Source: Capilliphycus robustus (GTDB taxonomy: Bacteria > Cyanobacteriota > Cyanobacteriia > Cyanobacteriales > Microcoleaceae). Taken from it: a stretch of 64,000 nucleotides of DNA. This document shows, piece after piece, positions 27,274 through 36,205 of this stretch. How positions within the stretch are numbered: the first letter of the stretch is position 1; the number at the start of each line of letters is the position of its first letter. The position numbers and the translations under genes were made by a program. The notes under the pieces were generated by a model. It did no database searches. It was not told the origin of the DNA and saw nothing but the letters and a program-made list of their open reading frames with translations. The DNA lies in assembly GCF_034932365.1 (NCBI RefSeq), contig NZ_JAYGHR010000003.1, positions 167,086 to 231,085 of the forward strand. The letters run 5' to 3'.

Positions 27274-29787
27274 TTACAGTCCGGCTTTCTTAATCATCTG
27301 TTCAAGTTGATTAAGATTGACGCAAATATTACGAGTGACTGGGCTAATTTTGGGATTGTCATCATCGGGTAATCTCTCCCCGAATAAGTAATAATGTTCT
27401 AAGCGACAAATATTACTGAGAAACCAATAGAGTGGGGTAACATAGCCGGGTGAAAAAATCTCAATTACTTTCGTTCCGGGGTTACAAAATGTCAGGTTAG
27501 TTAAACCTGCACCATGAGGCGCAACAACGACTTCCGCCGCATTCAGATAATGAGCTTGTTCAACGATAGACAAAGATTCTAAGTAAACTCGTTGAAAGCC
27601 ATATTTTTCTAAAAGTTGAACTACGGCTTCATTATTAATTGTTTTACGATAACCGGCTTTGTTTCTATCAATATAAATTCGTTTGTAGTTCGGAATTTCG
27701 GGGCGAAGTTTCGGGTTGAGAAATGCTCGTCTGAGATATTGACATTTCCATTCTGAAATGCCAAATTCTTGGGTAATATTAGGAACTATCACTTGTTTGG
27801 CTTTCAGATGGGGATAATCAAAGCTTTCTATAATTTGATCAGCAGGAATTCCCACCGCTTCTAAAGAGTCTATTTGATATTGATTCGGACAGTGAGTGAA
27901 GACAAATTTATCAACTTTAATCTTCTCAATCTCGGATACTTTTTGAACAAGATCAAGACGAGCCACCACATCAAACATCCAATGAAAATATCCACCATTT
28001 CCCCAACGAACCGATAGAAAAGCCAGAGTTTCATCGATTTCGTGAACAGAAGAATGATGATTAGATGAGATTAAAAACTCGGGATGTCCGCTACAAAGTT
28101 CGGGAATTAATTGATTTTTTGCGTTTAAAACAGCGCTGGTTAAAATCGGATCGGCTAATACCTGTCCTTGGGGAAGGATACTCGCAAAAGCCGCAGAGGA
28201 TCGAAAATAATTATGTTGGAAATCTTGATGAAGATTGTCATCTAATATAATGGGTGGTACACATTCAGTTAGACTTTCTGAATAAAGGTTAATTGTAATT
28301 ACATCAGAAGCTGATTCTAAGCTAACAACTTGCTCTTTTGAATATTGACAAAAGGTTTCAATGACAATGGGGGGTAAGAGTTTATAATGGCGACAAACAA
28401 TGGCTGATCCAGGATAGCCTTGATGTTCAAATATATTGGCGAGTTCATCATAGGCCTCAAAACAATGGGTTTTTAGTTCGATAGCTTTGATAAAAGCATC
28501 AATGGCATCATCCCAATTTTTTTGCTGTTGTAACGCAGAACCGAGTTTGAGATAAAGTTCGTATACATCTGGATTGACTTGAACTGATTTTTTATATAAA
28601 GCTATGGCTTCTTCCCATTGTTGTTTTTCCTGTAATAAATCACCTAGTTTTTCGTACAAAAATGGAAGATCTGGATCGATTTCTAACGCTGTTTTGTAGT
28701 GGGCAATGGCTTCATCTTGTTTGTTATTTTGCTGTAAGGCATCTGCTAATTTATAGTAAGATGCTGAAAAGTTAGGATTGATTTTTTGTGCCTCACGATA
28801 GATCGCGATCGCTTCTTCTATGTTATCTTGTTCAATTAAAGCATCTCCTATTTTAATATAAGGCCAATAGTTTTCAGGGTTGAGTTGGAGTCCTTGACGG
28901 TAGGTTTTGATAGCTTTTTCCCATTCTTGGCATTCCATCCAAGCATCTGCTAATTTAAAATAAGACCAAGATAAATTCGGGTTAATCTGGATACTTTGTA
29001 AATAACAATTAATTGCTTCTTCCCACTGTTGTAATTGGGTGAATACATCTCCTAAGCTGTTATAATAATGGCTAGCACTAGGATTGAGTTCAATTGCTTG
29101 TTGGTAGTTGAATATTGCTTCTTGCCATTGTTCTTGTTGACTCAACGCTTTACCCAACAGATAATAAAGTTTTGCTTCTTTGGGATAAAGTTCTTTCGCC
29201 TGGGAATATAAATTAACGACTTGTTCAACTAGATTCTGTATTGATAACGTTTTACCTAAGCTGAAATAATCTTCAAGTTGGAGTTTTTCTGGTTCTAATA
29301 GAGAGGCTTGATATTGACAGTTTGCTGCTTTTTCCGGTTGATTATTTTTTTGCCAAATTCGGGCTAAGTTGCGGTAAACTCCGGCTAAATTGGGTTGAAT
29401 TTCCAGGGCTTTTTCATAGGAAGTTATTGCTTGTTCCCACTTGTGTTGAGACGCATATAAACTTCCTAAATTGGCATGAACTTCAGCAAAGTCGGGTTGA
29501 TATTCTAAGGCTTGATGATACCAGTATTTAGCCTCATCTAGTTGTCCTTGTCGTTGCATCACAACACCCAGGATTTTGTAAGCGGGTGCAAAATTCGGTT
29601 GGATTTTCAAAGCTTGATGACACAAGGAAACAGCTTGTTTCCATTGTTGTTGAGCGATGTACAAATTTGCTTGTTGACAAAGCTGACTCGCTGCTGTTTC
29701 TGAGTTAGCCGCCAGGTTCATATTCAACGACTTTATAGGGGACTGTTTATTTATATCATTGAATTGCCGGCTTTTCTGCGGTATCAA
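27274..29787 (-). CDS. TPR repeats fused to GT61 (DUF563) glycosyltransferase
   Basis: Residues about 25-480 are roughly a dozen 34-residue TPR units (Y..LG..L..Q..W.EAI..Y..AL.L.P). The C-terminal ~330 residues match the GT61/DUF563 family: SVRWGNGGYFHWMFDVVARLDL, IYIDRNKAGYR, and the hallmark VVAPHGAGLTNLTFCNPG. GT61 members add xylose, arabinose or GlcNAc to glycans. A likely translation start is ATG 29721 (MNLAANSE); the 22 residues before it are not TPR-like. It is convergent with the GT2 gene and first in position of five TPR fusions reading leftward from 38014. Confidence 0.85.
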   Translation of the reverse strand: MIPQKSRQFNDINKQSPIKSLNMNLAANSETAASQLCQQANLYIAQQQWKQAVSLCHQALKIQPNFAPAYKILGVVMQRQGQLDEAKYWYHQALEYQPDFAEVHANLGSLYASQHKWEQAITSYEKALEIQPNLAGVYRNLARIWQKNNQPEKAANCQYQASLLEPEKLQLEDYFSLGKTLSIQNLVEQVVNLYSQAKELYPKEAKLYYLLGKALSQQEQWQEAIFNYQQAIELNPSASHYYNSLGDVFTQLQQWEEAINCYLQSIQINPNLSWSYFKLADAWMECQEWEKAIKTYRQGLQLNPENYWPYIKIGDALIEQDNIEEAIAIYREAQKINPNFSASYYKLADALQQNNKQDEAIAHYKTALEIDPDLPFLYEKLGDLLQEKQQWEEAIALYKKSVQVNPDVYELYLKLGSALQQQKNWDDAIDAFIKAIELKTHCFEAYDELANIFEHQGYPGSAIVCRHYKLLPPIVIETFCQYSKEQVVSLESASDVITINLYSESLTECVPPIILDDNLHQDFQHNYFRSSAAFASILPQGQVLADPILTSAVLNAKNQLIPELCSGHPEFLISSNHHSSVHEIDETLAFLSVRWGNGGYFHWMFDVVARLDLVQKVSEIEKIKVDKFVFTHCPNQYQIDSLEAVGIPADQIIESFDYPHLKAKQVIVPNITQEFGISEWKCQYLRRAFLNPKLRPEIPNYKRIYIDRNKAGYRKTINNEAVVQLLEKYGFQRVYLESLSIVEQAHYLNAAEVVVAPHGAGLTNLTFCNPGTKVIEIFSPGYVTPLYWFLSNICRLEHYYLFGERLPDDDNPKISPVTRNICVNLNQLEQMIKKAGL

Positions 29788-29965
29788 CTTAAAATTTGAC
29801 GACTGTGGCTATCTTAATAGTAAGCTGTCTCTTGAAACTGGATGAGGTATTTTTCACGGATTTAACTCTCTCAGACCTGCCGCTTTGTGGCAGTAGACAC
29901 AAAAAGCCCACAATATCAATGTTACTTTATTTTACTCAAAATGGGTTTTAATGTCAACCCCCTGA

Positions 29966-31804
29966 TTAATTCCAATTAAATTCTCTCCGTAAAAACGCCT
30001 CTAATCTTTGATTAGTTGGATGAAAAAAATCCCCTAATTGTGTGCGAACATTCTCAGGTATTGGCTGATAGTATCCTTGATTGTAAGGTTTAAATTCACT
30101 CAACGAATGATCCGGTAAATTCAAAAACTCAAAAACCTTTTCAAGTGTGATTTGAGGTTTTTCATACAAGTCTTCACTTTTTAAAATCAGAAAATTTTCA
30201 GCCGGAAAGTGCATCATCCAGTTTTGTATAAATTCCACATACATTCCCCGCCAAATATATTTATAAGTTTGTTCCCAGTAGTTGGGATTAATAGAAGTTT
30301 CGGGATAATTTCCCAAGAGTTCTAATTCTAAGGAAATCGCTGCTTCGAGAGATTGTTGTTCTAATCCTAACCTAACCCAGTGATAATATTGAGAAACCGT
30401 TCTTTCAATGGGATTTCTGAGTAAAATAATTAACTTCATCTGTGGAAATGTTTTAGCAATGCGGCGAGCAACTTGTTCATCTTCTAGATAGCTAGGTGTT
30501 GATTCTCCGGTTACAAAGTTTGCAGATGACTTGAGACTCGGAAAATGAGAAAAATACCAATCAAATCCTCGTTTATAATGATGATTCCAAAAATAAATCT
30601 CTTTCTTGATTGCCGGTAAAATTTGGGGGTGTTCTTCCAAATAACGATAGAGCGAAGTCGTTCCGCCCTTCTGAGTTCCAAGAATAATAAAACTGGGACT
30701 GAGTGTTTTTTCGTTATCCCAATACTGTTCAACAATCTCAGGATGAGAACGTTTAGTTTTTTTATAAATTGCTCTTTTATAAGCAGCAATAGCAGGTTTT
30801 ATTTTTCCAGATCTCGTTAAAACTTCCCCGAAGTTTAATTCAACTAAAGGAGCATCTGGATAGCGTTGAACAGCATCTTGATAAAGCGTTAAAGCATCAT
30901 TCAGTTTATGGTGTTCGGCTAAAATATTCCACAAGTTCCAGTAAGACCATTGATAAAAAGGTTGAAGTTCTATCGCTCTTAGATAAGCTTGGAGAGCGGG
31001 TTCATATTGTTTTTGCTGAAAAAGAAGTTGAGCTATTTTTTGATGAGCTTGAAAGGACTTCGGATCGATTTCTATCGCTTTGTGATAATTTATAATGGCT
31101 TCATCCTGAGATTTTACTTGAAAAAAAGCATCTGCCAATCTCTGATAAGTAATTGCTGAATTTGGGTTGATTTTTAAGGCTTTTTGGTAGGTATCAATGG
31201 CTTCTAGCCAGCGTTTCAGTTGGCTGAATGCTTCACCTAAGTTATGAGCGGCTTCAAAAGAATCCGGTTGAACTCCAATTATTCTTTGATAACATTCGAT
31301 TGCTTGTAAGGGTTTCTCCTGCTTAAGCAGCATATTTCCTAATGTTAGATAGTCCTCTGGGGTTGCCCAGTTTGGTTCTAATTGCAAAGCTTCATACCAA
31401 TATTGTAGTGCGTCTGCTTGTCGGTTAAGCTGAGTTAATATTTGAGCAATATTGCGATGAGCAATTGCTAATTTGGGTTGAATTTCAAGAGCTTTTTGGT
31501 AAGCCTCTATCGCTTTATCCCACTGCTGCTGTTTCGTGTAAATATTCCCAATATTTGCATAAACTTCTGCCAAGTCGGGTTGAATTTCAAGAGCTTTGAG
31601 ATAGTATTTTTTAGCTTCTTCTTCCTGACCTTGAACTTGTAGAGCTACTCCTATTGTTTTATAAGCGAGTGCAAATTCAGGCTTATATTTTAAAGCTTGC
31701 TGACAAGAAATAATTGCTTCCTGAAATTGCTGCTGACGCAAGTAAACCAGGGCTTGTTGATACAAGTTCATTGCCGTTGTCGTAGATTGCTCCGAATCAT
31801 TCAT
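29966..31804 (-). CDS. TPR repeats fused to sulfotransferase
   Basis: Residues 1-350 are about ten TPR units. Residues about 360-612 are a PAPS-dependent sulfotransferase. The 5'-phosphosulfate-binding loop is FIILGTQKGGTTSLYRYLE, with catalytic-site KKEIYFW and the 3'-phosphate-binding IILLRNPIERTVSQYYH. These enzymes transfer sulfate from PAPS to hydroxyls, here presumably on a glycan or peptide carried by the neighbouring system (inference). Second of five same-strand TPR fusions; a close relative is at 36206-38014. Confidence 0.88.
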   Translation of the reverse strand: MNDSEQSTTTAMNLYQQALVYLRQQQFQEAIISCQQALKYKPEFALAYKTIGVALQVQGQEEEAKKYYLKALEIQPDLAEVYANIGNIYTKQQQWDKAIEAYQKALEIQPKLAIAHRNIAQILTQLNRQADALQYWYEALQLEPNWATPEDYLTLGNMLLKQEKPLQAIECYQRIIGVQPDSFEAAHNLGEAFSQLKRWLEAIDTYQKALKINPNSAITYQRLADAFFQVKSQDEAIINYHKAIEIDPKSFQAHQKIAQLLFQQKQYEPALQAYLRAIELQPFYQWSYWNLWNILAEHHKLNDALTLYQDAVQRYPDAPLVELNFGEVLTRSGKIKPAIAAYKRAIYKKTKRSHPEIVEQYWDNEKTLSPSFIILGTQKGGTTSLYRYLEEHPQILPAIKKEIYFWNHHYKRGFDWYFSHFPSLKSSANFVTGESTPSYLEDEQVARRIAKTFPQMKLIILLRNPIERTVSQYYHWVRLGLEQQSLEAAISLELELLGNYPETSINPNYWEQTYKYIWRGMYVEFIQNWMMHFPAENFLILKSEDLYEKPQITLEKVFEFLNLPDHSLSEFKPYNQGYYQPIPENVRTQLGDFFHPTNQRLEAFLRREFNWN

Positions 31805-31852
31805 AATGAAGATAGCTGTAATAGGTCAGGACTTTTTATTATACTCGATTCT

Positions 31853-33538
31853 TCAACCTGATTCGGTTGCCGAAATTGAAATCACTTCAGAATAGGTGTC
31901 AATTTCTTCATCTTTTAATCCAGTCGCTGTTTTTCTAATCATCAATTGGTAGCCTTTGTGAATAACTGTAATGGCATCAGACACCCAGTTCAAAAAACAA
32001 TCAATACCCACTTTTGCCTGTTGCTCTGGATTATCGGATTCATTCACTTCATAGTCATCAAAAATAATAATTCCTCCGATTTTAGTTAAACGCCAGGATT
32101 GTAAAGTATCCTGCAATGCAGGCACCGCTTGATGGCATCCATCAATGTAAACAATATCATAAAAATTAGGTTGTAGTGAACTGAGAATATCTTGAGAATA
32201 GCCAATCATTTTAATCACTTTCTCCGGGAAACCAGTTTGATTAATATTTTGCTCAAACTCAGGCTTAAAATACGGATCGATACAGGTAATTTTCGCGGTA
32301 GGATGAGTTAAAATATAATCTAGAAACCAACAAGTAGACATTCCTTGATAGCTGCCAATTTCTAAAATCTTTAATTCCGGACTATTGCTTAAAAACTTTA
32401 AATGTTCTTGCCAGGTGCGAATATTGTTACTAAACCAGTCTTGAGTAAATTGATAGCTTCTCTGTTGACAGAGATCCCATCCTTTTAAAACAAGAGCTTT
32501 TTGGTGATATAAAATCGCTTCTTTTGCTTGACCTTTTTGAGTTAAAAGATTACCGAGTGTTGTGTAGGCATCAGGAGAATTAGGATTTTTCTGGATACTC
32601 TGATAGCATTCAGCCATAACTTGCTGAAATTTTTGTTGTTGATGCAAAACTTGTTGAATTTTTATGAAAACTTCTGGATGATTCGGTTGAATTTTATCAG
32701 CAAGCTTATGAAAAATGATCGCAGCTTCAAACTGCTGGCATTGAACTAATGCTTCCCCAAGCTGTAAATAAGGTTCAGCATGATTTGGGGTGAAGCCAAG
32801 TTCAGCAATATTGATAGAATAATTAATTGAAAGCTTTTCAGAATTCATTTGAAAAACTTGATAATACCTGTCGATAACCTTCTCAAAACTTGACTGGTTA
32901 ATGTGCTGACGAATGGCATATCCCAATCGTTCATAAATGGTATTTAGAAAACTTGCGTTAAAAGGATTTTCTCTAATTTTAATGGCATAAAGATAAGCAA
33001 TAACAGCATCATGCCACTGTTTTTTCTCCGAAAAAGCATCTCCTAAGTTATTATATGACCAAGCCGCTTTAGGATTGATTTTGATTGCCTGATGACAAGC
33101 TGCTATTGCGTTATCCCACTGCTGTTTTTGAATATATATTTTTCCTAAGTGAAGGTATGACCATAAGCAATTTTGGTTCAGTTCAAGGACACGACGAAAA
33201 GCAAAAATTGCATCATCCCATCGTTTGAGTTGAAATAAAGCATCTCCTAATTTTTGATAAACTATTGCTAAATTAGGATTAAGATTAATCAGTTGATGGT
33301 AACAGGCTATAGCTTCTTCAAGTTGACCCAATTTTGCTAAAACATTTCCTAAGTTTAAATAATTTTTCTCATCTTTTGGATCTAAACGAAGTGCGACTTG
33401 ATAGCTAATCATTGCATCTGGCCACTGTTTTTTTTGAGCGTATATGCTAGCAATTTTGTGATAAACTTCTGCATCATCTGGCTGAATTTCTAACGCTTGA
33501 ATATAAGGCTGCAAAGCGGTTTCAAGTTGTACTTTCAT
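31853..33538 (-). CDS. TPR repeats fused to class I SAM-dependent methyltransferase
   Basis: Residues 1-350 are TPR units. Residues about 385-540 are a class I methyltransferase of the Methyltransf_24 type, with motif I LKILEIGSYQGMST, an acidic ITCIDPYF and IVYIDGCHQA. It probably O-methylates a sugar (inference). The protein starts abruptly within a TPR. Its first ~55 residues align with residues about 50-110 of the protein at 33637-36174 (ALEIQPDD.EVYH.IASIYAQKKQW.DA), so it looks like an N-terminally shortened duplicate TPR scaffold joined to a different enzyme. 48 bp separate it from the sulfotransferase gene. Confidence 0.85.
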   Translation of the reverse strand: MKVQLETALQPYIQALEIQPDDAEVYHKIASIYAQKKQWPDAMISYQVALRLDPKDEKNYLNLGNVLAKLGQLEEAIACYHQLINLNPNLAIVYQKLGDALFQLKRWDDAIFAFRRVLELNQNCLWSYLHLGKIYIQKQQWDNAIAACHQAIKINPKAAWSYNNLGDAFSEKKQWHDAVIAYLYAIKIRENPFNASFLNTIYERLGYAIRQHINQSSFEKVIDRYYQVFQMNSEKLSINYSINIAELGFTPNHAEPYLQLGEALVQCQQFEAAIIFHKLADKIQPNHPEVFIKIQQVLHQQQKFQQVMAECYQSIQKNPNSPDAYTTLGNLLTQKGQAKEAILYHQKALVLKGWDLCQQRSYQFTQDWFSNNIRTWQEHLKFLSNSPELKILEIGSYQGMSTCWFLDYILTHPTAKITCIDPYFKPEFEQNINQTGFPEKVIKMIGYSQDILSSLQPNFYDIVYIDGCHQAVPALQDTLQSWRLTKIGGIIIFDDYEVNESDNPEQQAKVGIDCFLNWVSDAITVIHKGYQLMIRKTATGLKDEEIDTYSEVISISATESG

Positions 33539-33636
33539 TGGTGTCTATGGGTTGTCTAATGGATGAATTTAAGAATAAAATTTTATCACTGTTGTTCCAG
33601 TGTTTTCGATTTTAACATAAGCACTCTGATCTGAGA

Positions 33637-36174
33637 CTAAGCAATGCCCGCCAACTGAATTATTGTAGCAAGAGATTGTAAGTTAACACAGATGTCTTCT
33701 CCAAAATCAATAGTTGAAGATGCCTTATTTAAAGGTTCTCCAATCAAGTAGTAATACTCTAAATTACACATACTACTTAGTTCCCAATAGCAAATGACTG
33801 GATAACTCGGAACAACAAACTCAATCACCTTAGTTGCTGGAGAACAAAAGATGAGATTTGTGAGTCCGGAACCATGAGGAGCAATAACAACTTCAGCATT
33901 TCTCATACAACTGACTTGTTCTTTTATAGTCATAGACTCTAATCTAACCGATTCAACGTCAAATTTGTTAAGAAACTTAATCACTTCTTCTTCATTAATA
34001 ACTTTTCTCGAGTTTGATTTTTTTCGACTAATATAAATCCGTTTTTGATTCGAGTGCCTGAAATTATTGTGAGGTAAGAAGCTATTTCTAAGAAAGTTAA
34101 TACTCCATTTAGGAGTTTTTAATTCTAGAGGGCCAGGTAGAGGAGAAGGAACAATCAAGTTGGAAGCTTTAATGTAAGGAAATTTACAACTTTCAATGAT
34201 CTTATCTTCGGGAATCCCGAGTATTTTTATCGTTTCCTTTTCATAGGATGTTTGATATCTATTGACAATAATTTTATCGATATTATTAAAATCAATAGAA
34301 CTTCTTAGAATTAAATCGATTCGAGCCAGTATGTCAAAAAACCAATGGTAATAAACCAAACCAAATTTAACAGATAAGAACAGGACATTTCCTTCAATTT
34401 TTAGAAGATTAGGAATATTTTTTAAACCCCAAAATAATTCTCCACAACCTGTTGATAAATTGGAAACCAATTGATTCTCTGAGGTTATCACCGCGCTACT
34501 TACCGAACTATACCATGCTCTCCCATCAAGAATAGAAGCAACAAAAGCTTCTGTTGATTTAACTTTAACTCTACTAAAATTAACGTGAATATTAGAGTCA
34601 ATCGTTTTAGGTGGCTTGAGCTGAACTTCAGTAGCCGAGTAAATAGAAGAATATTGTATTCTAGTATTGTGAGTTTCAGTATTAACCCACAGATTATCTG
34701 GTAATTTTAAGTATAAACTTAGCCATACTTTTGGAACTATTGCTAATCCTTTACAATCCAAATACTCTTGAAACATCCCTTGTTTTTCAAGGATTTTACT
34801 AAGCTCTGCATAAATTTCAAGATTATCGGGTTGTTCACGTAGAGCCTCAATAAAATATGGAATTGCAGCTTGATATTGATGCTGTTGAATTAAAATTTTA
34901 CCAATAACGATAAAATAATAACTACAAGAATTAATTTCGGCGGCTTTTTGATAGGCAGCGATTGCTTCTGAAAACCGACTTTGTTTTTCTAGAGAATCTC
35001 CTAAATTTTTATACGAATAATCGGAATTTGGGTTAAGTTTGATCGCTTTGGTATAAGCAAGAATTGCTTCATTCCAACAATTTAGTTGTCTGAATAAATC
35101 TCCAAGCGTATGAAAGTACCACCAGCAAGTTGAATAAAGTCCTATCATATGACGATAAACTTTAATTGCTTCTTGGCATTTTTGATACTTTATCAAAAAT
35201 TTTCCCAGATTAAAGTAAAATTCAATGTTATTATTTTGCTGATTTATTTTGTTGTATATCCTGATAGCTTCTTCAGGTTTTTCTAAGTGCATTAAAATTT
35301 CTATAAGCTTAAAATATGCAGGTTGAAAATCTGGTTGATTATCAACCAAGTAGATATATATTTTTTTTGCTTTTTTCCATTGATTTAGCTGTATTAATGC
35401 TTGACCTAGCTGATAATAAGACCAACAAAAATCAGGATTAATTTCAATAGACTTTTTGTAACTTTTAACGGATCTTTTCCATTGTTTAAGCTCAACAAAA
35501 ATTTTGCCTAAATGATTGTAAAACCAGCAATAATTCGGAAAAAATTCTAGACCTTTTTGATAAACTTTTACCGCAGCTAACCATTGTTTTTTTTTTCTCA
35601 ATAAATTTCCTAATTTTTGATAAGCTTTTAAAAGCTTTGGTTCTCGCTTTAAAGCTTGACGGTAGCATACAATTGCTAGTTGAGTTTTTTGTTGTTTTTC
35701 TAATTCTTCTCCAAAAGTAATATAGTCTTGAGAGGAAATAGTTTGAACATCTATTTCTTTTGAATTTAAAATTGCATCAATTACTTTTTCTAGTTGATCA
35801 AAATTTAGCAAAAATTGAAACAAGCTAGGATTATCTTTACAAAATGAGGGTTCTAAACGCAATGCAACTTGATAGATAATAATTGCATCTTGCCACTGTT
35901 TTTTTTGAGCGTATATGCTAGCAATGTTGTGATAAACTTCTGTATCATCTGGCTGAATTTCTAACGCTTTTACATAACACTGTAAGCTAGTTTCTAGTTG
36001 ACCTTGACTCTGAAAAGCCAATCCTAAAGTTTTATAACTCTTAAGATTTGGCTGAATTTTTAAGGCTTGTTGACAAACAGCGATCGCTTCCGAGTATTTT
36101 TTCTGGCTTAAGTAATCTTCTGCTTGTTTATCAAGTTGTTGAACAGAAGATTCTAAACTCACGATAGGTTCCAT
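33637..36174 (-). CDS. TPR repeats fused to GT61 (DUF563) glycosyltransferase
   Basis: About twelve TPR units occupy residues 10-500. A GT61/DUF563 domain covers about 540-845, with YHWFFDILARIDLILR, RIYISRKKSNSRK and the signature VVIAPHGSGLTNLIFCSP. It has the same domain order as the protein at 27274-29787 but is clearly diverged. Base composition is more AT-rich (many Lys/Asn/Ile codons) than the flanking housekeeping genes. It is separated by 98 bp from the methyltransferase fusion and by 31 bp from the upstream sulfotransferase fusion. Confidence 0.85.
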   Translation of the reverse strand: MEPIVSLESSVQQLDKQAEDYLSQKKYSEAIAVCQQALKIQPNLKSYKTLGLAFQSQGQLETSLQCYVKALEIQPDDTEVYHNIASIYAQKKQWQDAIIIYQVALRLEPSFCKDNPSLFQFLLNFDQLEKVIDAILNSKEIDVQTISSQDYITFGEELEKQQKTQLAIVCYRQALKREPKLLKAYQKLGNLLRKKKQWLAAVKVYQKGLEFFPNYCWFYNHLGKIFVELKQWKRSVKSYKKSIEINPDFCWSYYQLGQALIQLNQWKKAKKIYIYLVDNQPDFQPAYFKLIEILMHLEKPEEAIRIYNKINQQNNNIEFYFNLGKFLIKYQKCQEAIKVYRHMIGLYSTCWWYFHTLGDLFRQLNCWNEAILAYTKAIKLNPNSDYSYKNLGDSLEKQSRFSEAIAAYQKAAEINSCSYYFIVIGKILIQQHQYQAAIPYFIEALREQPDNLEIYAELSKILEKQGMFQEYLDCKGLAIVPKVWLSLYLKLPDNLWVNTETHNTRIQYSSIYSATEVQLKPPKTIDSNIHVNFSRVKVKSTEAFVASILDGRAWYSSVSSAVITSENQLVSNLSTGCGELFWGLKNIPNLLKIEGNVLFLSVKFGLVYYHWFFDILARIDLILRSSIDFNNIDKIIVNRYQTSYEKETIKILGIPEDKIIESCKFPYIKASNLIVPSPLPGPLELKTPKWSINFLRNSFLPHNNFRHSNQKRIYISRKKSNSRKVINEEEVIKFLNKFDVESVRLESMTIKEQVSCMRNAEVVIAPHGSGLTNLIFCSPATKVIEFVVPSYPVICYWELSSMCNLEYYYLIGEPLNKASSTIDFGEDICVNLQSLATIIQLAGIA

Positions 36175-36205
36175 AATTCGCTTTAAGTTTTATCTAAATT
36201 ATCAA

